Origin: DATJWY01 sp035500775
GTDB lineage: Bacteria > Pseudomonadota > Alphaproteobacteria > Acetobacterales > Acetobacteraceae
Reading direction: 5' to 3'
Assembly (NCBI GenBank): GCA_035500775.1
Contig: DATJWY010000012.1
Span: forward strand, 1 to 16,149
Length of the DNA stretch: 16,149 bases
Positions within the stretch are counted from its first letter, which is position 1. Every line of letters starts with the position of its first letter. Positions 8,190-15,137 of this stretch are shown here, in pieces. Under the pieces are notes generated by a model, which was not told the origin of the DNA, searched no databases, and saw only the letters and a list, made by a program, of their open reading frames with translations. Both the position numbers and the translations under genes were made by a program.

Positions 8190-8356
8190 AGGCCAGGGCT
8201 CTGCCCTGGACCCGCTGGGGGCGAGCGCCCCCAGACCCGCACAAGTAATGGATTCCAAAGGCTTCGCCTTTGGCGGGGTCCAGGGGCGGAGTGGCCCAAG
8301 GTTCCATCGGCCGGAACGGCCGATGGAATGGCCACGGAGGGGGAGCCCCCGGCCTT
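8190..8356. repeat. GC-rich mosaic hairpin repeat, copy C, between soxB and soxD
   Basis: Consecutive hairpins are CCAGGGC-TCT-GCCCTGG (8193-8209), CTGGGGGC-GAGC-GCCCCCAG (8215-8234), CCAAAGGC-TTC-GCCTTTGG (8255-8273), and an 11-bp stem TTCCATCGGCC-GGAAC-GGCCGATGGAA (8302-8328) nested within GTGGCC/GGCCAC (8291-8335). Bases 8284-8348 are a perfect 65-bp inverted match to 9734-9798 in copy D. The right end runs into the soxB stop codon (8356-8358). In soxBD mRNA this would form strong structures between two operon genes. Confidence 0.88.
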
Positions 8357-9618
8357 CAATGCATGTTCGGCTGCGCGCCGACCCCTTTCTCATCGATGAG
8401 ACGGCCGGTGGCGAACCGGTCCAGCCGGTAGGCGGCCGCCACCGGATGCGGCTCGTCGCGCGCCATCAGATGCGCGAAGCACCAGCCGGAAGCCGGCGTC
8501 GCCTTAAAGCCGCCGTAGCACCAGCCGGCATTCAGATAGAGCCCCTCGACCGGCGTGCGGTCGATGATCGGGCTGCCATCCATGCTCATGTCCATGACGC
8601 CGCCCCAGTGCCGCAGCAGGCGCAACCGGCCGATCACCGGCATCAGCGCCATGCCGCCCTCGCAGACATCCTCGATCGTCGGCAAATTCCCGCGCTGGGC
8701 GTAGGTGTTGTAGCCGTCGATATCGCCGCCGAAGACCAGGCCGCCCTTGTCGGACTGGCTGATGTAGAAATGCCCGGCGCCGAAGGTGACCACGCAATCG
8801 ATCAGCGGCTTGATGCCTTCCGAGACGAAGGCCTGCAGCACATGGCTCTCGATCGGCAGCCGGAGCCCGGCCATCGCCGCCACGAGCGAGGAATGGCCCG
8901 CGCAGGCAAGGCCGACGCGGCGGGCGCGGATCGGGCCGCGCGTCGTCTCCACCCCCACCACGCGGCCGCCCTCGGTGCGGATGTCGGTGACCTCGCAATT
9001 CTGGATGATATCGACGCCGCGCCGGTCCGCCGCGCGGGCATAGCCCCAGGCCACCGCGTCATGCCGCACCGTGCCCCCGCGCCGCTGCAGCAGCCCGCCC
9101 TGGATCGGGACGCGCGCATTGTCGAAATCGAGGAAGGGCAGCATCCGCCGCACGCCGTCGCGGTCCAGCAGCTCCGAGTCCACGCCGTGCAGGCGCATGC
9201 TGTTGCCGCGGCGGGCATAGGCGTCGCGCTGGGCGTCGGAATGGAACAGGTTCACCACGCCGCGCTGGCTGACCATCGCGTTGTAGTTCAGATCCTGCTC
9301 CAGCCCCTCCCAGAGCTTCATCGCATGCTCGTAGAACGGGATGTTGCCGGGCAGCAGGTAGTTGGAGCGCACGATGGTGGTGTTGCGCCCGACATTGCCA
9401 CCGCCGATCCAGCCCTTCTCCAGCACCGCGACATTGGTGATGCCGTGCTGGCTGGCGAGGTAATGCGCGGTGGCGAGACCGTGCCCGCCGCCGCCGACGA
9501 TGATCATGTCGTACGCGGGCTTCGGCTCCGGCTCGCGCCAGGCGGGCTTCCAGCCGGTGTGGCCGCGCAGGGCCTCGGCCAGAACGGAAAAAATGGAATA
9601 GCGGTCTTGAAAGCCCAT
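8356..9618 (-). CDS. soxB: sarcosine oxidase, beta subunit
   Basis: SoxB oxidises sarcosine by an FAD-dependent reaction and passes electrons through covalently bound FMN to O2. The chosen start at 9618 (MGFQDRYSIFSV) gives 420 aa. GGGAAA lies 6 nt upstream, and the N-terminus matches the family. An earlier ATG at 9669 would add 17 unrelated residues. The FAD Rossmann motif VGGGGHG is at 41-47. H186, in GTVRHDAVAWG, is the expected covalent-FMN histidine. The C-terminal end carries the DAO-type signature GLYLNAGWCYGGFKATPASG, in which the Trp-Cys-Tyr-Gly-Gly segment is typical of SoxB. It is the first gene of the operon and is divergent from the LysR gene. Inverted repeat copies C and D flank it on both sides, with the 3' copy touching the stop codon. 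Confidence 0.97.
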   Translation of the reverse strand: MGFQDRYSIFSVLAEALRGHTGWKPAWREPEPKPAYDMIIVGGGGHGLATAHYLASQHGITNVAVLEKGWIGGGNVGRNTTIVRSNYLLPGNIPFYEHAMKLWEGLEQDLNYNAMVSQRGVVNLFHSDAQRDAYARRGNSMRLHGVDSELLDRDGVRRMLPFLDFDNARVPIQGGLLQRRGGTVRHDAVAWGYARAADRRGVDIIQNCEVTDIRTEGGRVVGVETTRGPIRARRVGLACAGHSSLVAAMAGLRLPIESHVLQAFVSEGIKPLIDCVVTFGAGHFYISQSDKGGLVFGGDIDGYNTYAQRGNLPTIEDVCEGGMALMPVIGRLRLLRHWGGVMDMSMDGSPIIDRTPVEGLYLNAGWCYGGFKATPASGWCFAHLMARDEPHPVAAAYRLDRFATGRLIDEKGVGAQPNMH

Positions 9619-9706
9619 CGAAATTTCCCGCGTCGGGGGCGGCGCCGGTCGGCGTCGTTGATCTGTCACTGTTCGGACCGTAGCGACGTGGGGAGCGGGA
9701 GGGGGT

Positions 9707-9721
9707 ATAAGTTTTGGTTAT
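9707..9721. promoter_or_regulatory. candidate LysR-type regulator box (ATAA-N7-TTAT)
   Basis: The dyad ATAA-GTTTTGG-TTAT is 15 bp long, the usual size and symmetry of LysR boxes. It lies about 90 bp upstream of the soxB start and about 130 bp upstream of the LysR gene start. That position in a divergent gap is where an LTTR normally binds. It also falls in the only AT-rich patch of the gap, so it might instead be part of a promoter. Confidence 0.4.
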
Positions 9722-9726
9722 GGAAG

Positions 9727-9829
9727 AAGGCCAGGGCTCCCCCTCCGTGGCCATTCCATCGGCCGTTCCGGCCGATGGAACCTTGGGCCACTCCGCCCTG
9801 GACCCGCCAAAGGGCGGAGCCCTTTGGAA
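9727..9829. repeat. GC-rich mosaic hairpin repeat, copy D, upstream of the LysR gene
   Basis: Bases 9734-9798 are the exact reverse complement of 8284-8348 in copy C. They include the 11-bp stem TTCCATCGGCC/GGCCGATGGAA with the loop reading GTTCC on this strand. The CCAAAGG module here is CCAAAGGGC-GGA-GCCCTTTGG (9807-9827). Its stem is one base pair longer than in copy C, and both arms are changed together. The copy lies between the candidate LysR box and the LysR start codon. Confidence 0.88.
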
Positions 9830-9849
9830 ACCCTTTCGTTGGGAGCGTC

Positions 9850-10830
9850 ATGCCGGAAGAGGTGCCTTTTGATTTGCGCGGGCTTGAGGTGTTTCTCGCC
9901 GTCTGCGACGCGGGCGGCATGTCGGCCGCCGCCCGCCTGCTCGGGCTGACTCAGCCCGCGGTTTCCCAGGCCATTGGCGAGTTGGAGACGCGCAGCGGCG
10001 CCACTCTGTTCGATCGCGGCGTCCGCCCGCTCAGCCTCACCGCCGCCGGCCTTATCCTGCGCCAACGCGCGAGCGCCCTGCTCGCCGAGGCGCGGCAGAT
10101 CGCGCCTCTGCTGCGGCAAACCCATGACGGGCGGCTGACCCTGGTGCGGGTAGGACTCGTCGATTCGCTGTCGCGGGCCGTCACCGACGCGCTCGCCGGG
10201 CATCTGGCGCGGGTGGCGGAACAGGCGAGCTTCTTTTCCGGCCTCACCGCCGCGCATACCAGCGCCCTGCTCACCCGGCAGATCGACGTATTCCTCGGCG
10301 CCGACGAGGCGGCGGAGGTGGAAGGGGTGGAGCGCTGGCCGCTGTTCGACGATCCCTACATCCTGCTCTGCCCGGCGACGATGACGCCGCCCACGGACCT
10401 CGCCGAACTCGCGGCCCTCGCCGGCCATATGCCGTTGATCCGCTTCAGCGCCCGCTCCCGCACCGGCCGCGAGATCGAACAACATCTGCGCCGGCTGCGA
10501 ATCGAATTCCCACGATTCCAGGAATATGATCTCCCCTATGGCCTGACCACGGCGGTCGCGTCCGGCCAGGGCTTCGCCATCAGCACCCCGCTCTGCCTGT
10601 TTGAGTCGGCGGTGCCGGCCGGGCGGGTGCGCGCGGCGCGGCTGCCCGGACCGGCGCTCACACGCCGCCTGACGCTGATCGCCCGGCGCAAGGAACTGGG
10701 GCGGCTGCCACGTGAACTCGCCGCCACCGCCCGCGCGGCCCTGGCCGGTCAGGCGGTGCCGTTCCTGCGGGCGGAGATGCCGTGGCTTGGAACGCGCCTC
10801 GGCGTGGTGGCGGACGAGACGCCGGAATAG
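9850..10830 (+). CDS. LysR-family transcriptional regulator, divergent from the sox operon
   Basis: The 326-aa product has a winged helix-turn-helix at about 8-66 (AARLLGLTQPAVSQAIGELE, then GATLFDRGVRPLSLTAAG). A type 2 periplasmic-binding-like effector domain follows from about 95 to 300. The start at 9850 has GGGAG 4 nt upstream, and the N-terminus begins shortly before the HTH as usual. An open frame extends far upstream, but that part is antisense to soxB and is not protein coding. Divergence from soxB and a candidate LysR box in the shared gap suggest that it controls sarcosine oxidase, probably in response to sarcosine or a related methylamine. Sarcosine genes in Pseudomonas are instead controlled by AraC-type regulators, so this pairing deserves notice. 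The effector is not readable from sequence. Confidence 0.93.
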   Translation: MPEEVPFDLRGLEVFLAVCDAGGMSAAARLLGLTQPAVSQAIGELETRSGATLFDRGVRPLSLTAAGLILRQRASALLAEARQIAPLLRQTHDGRLTLVRVGLVDSLSRAVTDALAGHLARVAEQASFFSGLTAAHTSALLTRQIDVFLGADEAAEVEGVERWPLFDDPYILLCPATMTPPTDLAELAALAGHMPLIRFSARSRTGREIEQHLRRLRIEFPRFQEYDLPYGLTTAVASGQGFAISTPLCLFESAVPAGRVRAARLPGPALTRRLTLIARRKELGRLPRELAATARAALAGQAVPFLRAEMPWLGTRLGVVADETPE

Positions 10831-10849
10831 AATTCCATCGGTTAAGCAA

Positions 10850-10876
10850 GACCAGGGGCTCCGCCCCTGGCCTTCC
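10850..10876. repeat. GC-rich mosaic hairpin repeat, short copy E
   Basis: The hairpin CCAGGGGC-TCC-GCCCCTGG (10852-10870) is followed by CCTTCCC. It lies in the 66-bp gap between the convergent LysR and kinase genes and could act as a bidirectional transcript end. The preceding AATTCCATCGG (10831-10841) resembles one arm of the 11-bp stem in copies C and D, as if an inner module had been deleted. Confidence 0.75.
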
Positions 10877-10896
10877 CTATAGTCAGTCGCCCCCGG

Positions 10897-12648
10897 TCAG
10901 GAGTGGGTCAGCACCCGCACCAGCAGCGCCAGCGACAGTGCTGCGAACACGGCGGTCAGCGACCGCCAGAACGCGAGCGACCCGAACAGGCCCGGCCCGG
11001 CACGGGGCAACACCACATCGCCGCGTGCCAGCCCCTTCTCCAGCAGCGCCGCCAGCGCGGCGGCGTTCGGCAGGCGACGCTCAGGATCGATCGTCACCGC
11101 GCTGGCGATCACGCCTCCCAGCCAGGAGGGCAGATCCGGACGCAACCGGGCCAGCGCCGTCTTCTCCCGCTGACCGAAGGGGAACCGGCCGCCGCTGAAC
11201 ATGCGGTAAAGAGTCACGCCGATGGAGAACACTTCCGACCGGGCATTGGCGACAACGCCGCGGAACAGCTCCGGCGCCATATAGCGTGTCGTGCCGCCGA
11301 GCCGCGTGTCACCGGGATCGTCAATGCCGGGCAGATAGGCGAGGCCGAGATCCAGCAGGCGCAGGCTGCCATCCGGCAGCAGCATCACGTTCTCGGGCTT
11401 GATGTCGCGATGGATGACCTGGATGGCGTCAAGATCGCTCACCGCCTGGGCGAGATTGAGCCCGATCCGCACCCCCTCCAGCAGACCGACCGGCGGCGCG
11501 CGGTGCAGCCGCGCCTCCAGCGTTTCGCCCTTATAGAACGGCATGACCAGGTAGAGGGAGGTCTGCCGCCCTGCCGGCTGGCGCAGGTAGCGCGCCACGC
11601 ACCAGCTCTTCACCCGCATACCCACCCAGGCCTCGCGCAGGAAGCCGGCATGGAACACCCGGTCCTCCAGCATGCCGGGGCGTGGGATTTTCAGCACCAC
11701 CGGGCGCTGCTCCACGCTGTCCTGGGCCAGCATCAGCAGCGTGTACCGGCTGCGGTACAGCACCCGGCGCATCTCGAACCCGTCCCAGACATCGCCTTCC
11801 GCCGGGACGGGGCGGATCGGCAGGTCGGTGAACCCCGCCGCGATCTCATCGAGCCCCGGCTCCGGCGGCTTCACCACATCGGCGACCAGCACCGTCATCG
11901 GCTGCCCCGGCGCGGTGCGGGAGGCGGCGTCCACGAGATCGCGCGCGACCACGTCGGGCGGCAGGTCGCTGAGCCCGGCCCGCAACACGGCCTCGCCGAG
12001 ATCCCGCGCCCGCGGGGAGAGGATGATGTAGCGATCGCCCTCCGCCGCCGGCTCCTCGGCGTAATCGGCCCATACCTCCTGGTCAGCGCCGAGGGCGCGG
12101 GCGGCGATGGTGGCGCCGTCCGGCAAATGGCGGACATGGTCGGTGGTCAGCGCGGTCAGCACCCCGCCACGGCGGCGATAGACCCGGCATTCGCCGACAT
12201 GCAGCACGCCGACATGCGCGCCCGTGAACAGCAGGGCGGAGAGCGAGACGGACTGGCCGAGCCGGGTCGGGTCGGGTCGCGCCTGGCCGAACAGCCAGGC
12301 ATTGATGGCGGCAAGCGCGTTGCCGGCGGCGCGGGCGGTGCCGAGCGTCTCCGAGCTGCCGAAATAGCCTTCGGCGAGGCCGCGCAAGCCGGCCTCCGCC
12401 GCGGCCCGGGCGCCCGCCGGCGTGGCCGCGCTGCCCTCCGCGACCCCGGCGAGCACGCCGCGCCGGGGCGCGCCCTCATCCTCGCCGACATGGACGGCCC
12501 GCAGCGCCGGCGAGGGCTGGACGACCGCCGAGCGGGAATAGCTGGCGATGGAAAGCTCCCAGCCGGCCGATTGGATACGGACCAGGGCGGCGCCGGGGTC
12601 GGGCGGACGCTCGGCCGGGCTGCCGGCCTGGAGCGGCATTTCGGTCAT
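10897..12648 (-). CDS. PP2C-like / serine-threonine protein kinase fusion with C-terminal membrane anchor
   Basis: The product is 583 aa. Residues 30-258 form a PP2C-like domain and about 290-540 a eukaryotic-type kinase domain. A hydrophobic segment at about 555-578 would anchor it with the kinase in the cytoplasm. The kinase keeps Lys320 (VVLK), Glu339, H413-R414-D415 with N420, D433 (as DLG) and APE at 458-460; its glycine loop (296-309) is poorly conserved. The PP2C half looks inactive. The usual DGmGG reads AEGSAA (70-75), GDSR reads GECR (152-155), the late SDG motif reads SPR (211-213), and the terminal DN before MTVLV reads QP (249-250). PP2C-kinase fusions of this type are known in proteobacteria. 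The start at 12648 has GAGG 5 nt upstream. It is divergent from pyrB. Its substrate is unknown. Confidence 0.88.
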   Translation of the reverse strand: MTEMPLQAGSPAERPPDPGAALVRIQSAGWELSIASYSRSAVVQPSPALRAVHVGEDEGAPRRGVLAGVAEGSAATPAGARAAAEAGLRGLAEGYFGSSETLGTARAAGNALAAINAWLFGQARPDPTRLGQSVSLSALLFTGAHVGVLHVGECRVYRRRGGVLTALTTDHVRHLPDGATIAARALGADQEVWADYAEEPAAEGDRYIILSPRARDLGEAVLRAGLSDLPPDVVARDLVDAASRTAPGQPMTVLVADVVKPPEPGLDEIAAGFTDLPIRPVPAEGDVWDGFEMRRVLYRSRYTLLMLAQDSVEQRPVVLKIPRPGMLEDRVFHAGFLREAWVGMRVKSWCVARYLRQPAGRQTSLYLVMPFYKGETLEARLHRAPPVGLLEGVRIGLNLAQAVSDLDAIQVIHRDIKPENVMLLPDGSLRLLDLGLAYLPGIDDPGDTRLGGTTRYMAPELFRGVVANARSEVFSIGVTLYRMFSGGRFPFGQREKTALARLRPDLPSWLGGVIASAVTIDPERRLPNAAALAALLEKGLARGDVVLPRAGPGLFGSLAFWRSLTAVFAALSLALLVRVLTHS

Positions 12649-12901
12649 CGCCGCCTCGCGCCCATATCAGGACCAGGCCGGGCGTCCCGGCGGCCGGGCC
12701 ACGATACGCGCCGCTCGGGGCAGAGCTGCAACCTGATCCGAAGTCTGGCCAAACCGCGCATCTCCCTTTGCCGAGATGCCCGACTATGAACGCGCCGCCG
12801 CCGACAGGCCACTGGCTTCCGTGCGTCGGCAAGGCCGGTTCCACCCGAGCCGGTTCTGCTCTAAACGACCGCCCGTCATCGCTGCCGGATCGAGAGAGAC
12901 C
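12649..12901. other. divergent region between kinase fusion gene and pyrB
   Basis: This 253-bp gap must hold both promoters, but no clear -35/-10 pair is visible. The part near the kinase gene is rich in GGCCGGG/CCCGGCC dyads (about 12676-12702). A 7-bp hairpin lies at 12758-12779. The pyrB frame stays open upstream to an ATG at 12776, but the extension is basic and unlike aspartate carbamoyltransferase. Confidence 0.45.
12758..12779 (+). promoter_or_regulatory. hairpin in the pyrB leader
   Basis: GCATCTC-CCTTTGCC-GAGATGC forms a perfect 7-bp stem with an 8-nt loop about 120 nt before the preferred pyrB start. It could be a leader structure affecting pyrB expression or simply chance. It does not resemble the mosaic repeats, and no attenuator-type T run follows. 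Confidence 0.25.
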
Positions 12902-13837
12902 TTGCACCAGCCGCCCCGCCACCTGCTCGCCATGGAAGGCATGCACCCGCCACAGATCGGCGCGTTGCTGGATCTGGCCGAGAGCTATGCCCTGCTCAAC
13001 CGCTCCGGGAAGACCAAGCGCGACCTCCTGCGCGGCCAGACGCTGATCAACCTGTTCTTCGAGGACTCGACCCGCACCCGCACCAGCTTCGAGCTGGCCG
13101 GCAAGCGCCTCGGGGCGGACGTGATCAACATGTCCGTCTCCACGAGCAGCGTGAACAAGGGCGAGACCCTGCTCGACACCGCCTCCACCCTCAACGCGAT
13201 GAATTGCGACCTGCTGGTGGTGCGGCACGATCAGTCCGGCGCCCCGGCCCTGCTCGCGCAAAAGGTGGATGCGGCGGTGATCAATGCCGGCGACGGCACC
13301 CATGAGCACCCGACCCAGGCGCTGCTCGACGCGCTGACCATCCGCCGCCATCGCGGCCGGCTGGAGGGGCTGGTGGTCGCGATCTGCGGTGACGTGCTGC
13401 ACAGCCGGGTCGCCCGCTCGAACATCCACCTGCTGACGACGATGAACAGCCGGGTGCGCGTGGTCGGCCCGCCGACGCTGATCCCCTCCTCGATCGCGGC
13501 GCTCGGCGTGGAGATCTTCCACGACATGCGGGCGGGCCTCGCCGGCGCCGACGTGGTGATGATGCTGCGGCTGCAGAGGGAGCGCATGGCGGGCGGCCTG
13601 GTGCCGAGCGCGCGCGAGTATTTCCGCTTCTACGGCCTGGACGGGGAAAAACTCGCCTGGGCGAAGCCGGACGCGCTGGTGATGCATCCCGGCCCGATGA
13701 ATCGCGGGGTGGAAATCGACAGCGCCGTGGCCGACGACCCGGCGCATAGTGTCATCAAGGAACAGGTGGAGATGGGGGTCGCGGTGCGCATGGCGGTGCT
13801 CGACACCCTCTCCCGGGCGAACACCCATGGCTGCTGA
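12902..13837 (+). CDS. pyrB: aspartate carbamoyltransferase, catalytic subunit
   Basis: PyrB condenses carbamoyl phosphate and aspartate to carbamoyl-aspartate, the second step of pyrimidine synthesis. The preferred start is TTG 12902, giving 311 aa and the family N-terminus HQPPRHLLAMEGM. GAGAG lies 5 nt upstream. ATG 12932 would cut off the conserved RHLL, and ATG 12776 would add 42 atypical residues. The carbamoyl-phosphate site is FFEDSTRTRTSFE (STRTR at 56-60), with SVNKGET near 83-89 and HPTQALLD at 136-143. The C-terminal signature PGPMNRGVEID is also present. No pyrI lies nearby. The next gene, a dihydroorotase-like partner, overlaps by 11 nt, as in bacteria whose ATCase forms a complex with a DHOase or pseudo-DHOase. 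Confidence 0.95.
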   Translation: MHQPPRHLLAMEGMHPPQIGALLDLAESYALLNRSGKTKRDLLRGQTLINLFFEDSTRTRTSFELAGKRLGADVINMSVSTSSVNKGETLLDTASTLNAMNCDLLVVRHDQSGAPALLAQKVDAAVINAGDGTHEHPTQALLDALTIRRHRGRLEGLVVAICGDVLHSRVARSNIHLLTTMNSRVRVVGPPTLIPSSIAALGVEIFHDMRAGLAGADVVMMLRLQRERMAGGLVPSAREYFRFYGLDGEKLAWAKPDALVMHPGPMNRGVEIDSAVADDPAHSVIKEQVEMGVAVRMAVLDTLSRANTHGC

Positions 13838-15137
13838 TCAGCACCTTCCGCCGCGTGGCGGCGAGGCGCGGGACACGCTGTTCCGCGACATCCGCCTCGT
13901 CGACCCCGATTCCGGCCTCGACGCGCCCGGCTCCCTGCTGGTGCGGGACGGGCGGATCGCAGCGATCGGCGCCATCACCGAGCCGCCGGAGGACGCGATC
14001 GTCGTCGATGGCGAGGGCGGCGTGCTCTGCCCCGGCCTCGTGGACATGCGCGCGGCGCTCGGCGAGCCGGGCTTCGAATATCGCGAAACCATCAAATCGG
14101 CGGCCCGCGCCGCCGCCGCCGGCGGCATCACCACCCTCGCCGCCCTGCCGGACAGCCAGCCCGCGATCGACGATCCGGCGCTCGTCCGCCTGCTCCGCGC
14201 GCGCGGCGAGGAGACTGGATCGCTCACCATCCTGCCCTATGGCGCCGTCACCCGCGGCTGCCGGGGCGAGGAGATGGCGGAACTCGGCCTGCTGCGCGAG
14301 GCGGGCGCGGTCGCCTTCACCGACGGCACCCGCGCCATCGGCAATGCGCGGCTGATGCGCCTCACCCTCTCCTATGCGCGCGGCTTCGGCGCCATGGTGG
14401 TGCAGCATCCGGAGGAGCCGTCGCTCGCCGGCGGCGCCGCGACCGAGGGCGAACTCGCGACCCGGCTCGGCCTGCCGTCGATTCCCGCCGCCGCCGAGGC
14501 AATCCTCGTGGCGCGCGACATCCGCCTCGCGGAACTGACCGGCGGGGCGGTGCATTTCGCGCATGTCTCCACCGCCGAGGCGCTGGAGCTGATCCGCCGC
14601 GCCAAGCGCGCCGGGCTGCGCGTCACCTGCGACACCGCGCCCCCGTATTTCGACCTGAACGAGACGGCGATCGGCTTCTACCGCACCTACGCCAAGCTCT
14701 CCCCGCCGCTGCGGCCGGAGGCGGACCGGCAGGCGGTGGTGGCGGCGCTGGCCGACGGCACCATCGACGCCATCGCCTCCGATCACCAGCCGCGCGACGC
14801 CGACGACAAGCGCCTGCCCTTCGCCCAGGCCGCGCCGGGCGGCGCCGGCCTCGCGACCTTGCTCGGGGTGACACTGGCGCAGGTGCATAACGGGTCGCTG
14901 GACATGGTCCGGGCGCTGCATCTCCTCACCGCCGGTCCGGCCCGGCTGCTCGGCATCGCGGCCGGGCGGCTCGCGGTCGGCGCCCCGGCCGATCTCTGCC
15001 TGTTCCACCCGGAGCGGATCTGGCAGGTCGTCGCCGGCAAGCTGCCCGGCAAGGCGCAGAACACGCCGTTCGACGGGCGGGCGATGGAAGGGCGCGTGCT
15101 CGGGACCTGGAAGGCCGGGCGGCGGGTGTTCGGATGA
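13827..15137 (+). CDS. pyrC: dihydroorotase-like protein lacking the HxH metal site
   Basis: The 436-aa amidohydrolase-fold protein overlaps pyrB by 11 nt. In active dihydroorotase the motif DxHxHxREPG supplies two metal-binding histidines and a substrate arginine. Here the segment reads DMRAALGEPG (73-82), so the histidines are R75 and A77 and the arginine is G79. The later MPNT reads LPDS (108-111). Other signature positions remain: H194 (VQHPEE), H246 (HFAHVST) and D319 (SDHQP). The protein is therefore probably not an active DHOase. Inactive homologues paired with PyrB are known, for example Pseudomonas PyrC', which is needed to assemble ATCase, and similar GEPG-type proteins are common in alphaproteobacteria. 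The most likely role is structural. The gene symbol follows common annotation; pyrX or pyrC' would describe it better. Confidence 0.9.
   Translation: MAADQHLPPRGGEARDTLFRDIRLVDPDSGLDAPGSLLVRDGRIAAIGAITEPPEDAIVVDGEGGVLCPGLVDMRAALGEPGFEYRETIKSAARAAAAGGITTLAALPDSQPAIDDPALVRLLRARGEETGSLTILPYGAVTRGCRGEEMAELGLLREAGAVAFTDGTRAIGNARLMRLTLSYARGFGAMVVQHPEEPSLAGGAATEGELATRLGLPSIPAAAEAILVARDIRLAELTGGAVHFAHVSTAEALELIRRAKRAGLRVTCDTAPPYFDLNETAIGFYRTYAKLSPPLRPEADRQAVVAALADGTIDAIASDHQPRDADDKRLPFAQAAPGGAGLATLLGVTLAQVHNGSLDMVRALHLLTAGPARLLGIAAGRLAVGAPADLCLFHPERIWQVVAGKLPGKAQNTPFDGRAMEGRVLGTWKAGRRVFG

Larger units (their letters stand above)
9619..9849. promoter_or_regulatory. soxB / lysR divergent control region
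   Basis: This 231-bp gap must contain the soxB promoter (minus strand) and the LysR promoter (plus strand). The soxB-proximal part is GC-rich with no clear -10 box. An AT-rich patch at 9706-9721 holds the candidate LysR box. Repeat D fills the side next to the LysR gene, ending about 20 nt before its ATG. Confidence 0.55.

Noticed and set aside
8248..9849. Upstream extension of the LysR frame through soxB and both repeats
   Set aside because: The part before 9850 is antisense to soxB and has shadow-frame composition. The LysR family N-terminus begins at 9850.
12476..13828. Long minus-strand open frame opposite pyrB that runs into the kinase gene
   Set aside because: It is antisense to pyrB, with His/Arg/Gln-rich composition and no domain. 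The kinase fusion has its own start and ribosome binding site at 12648.
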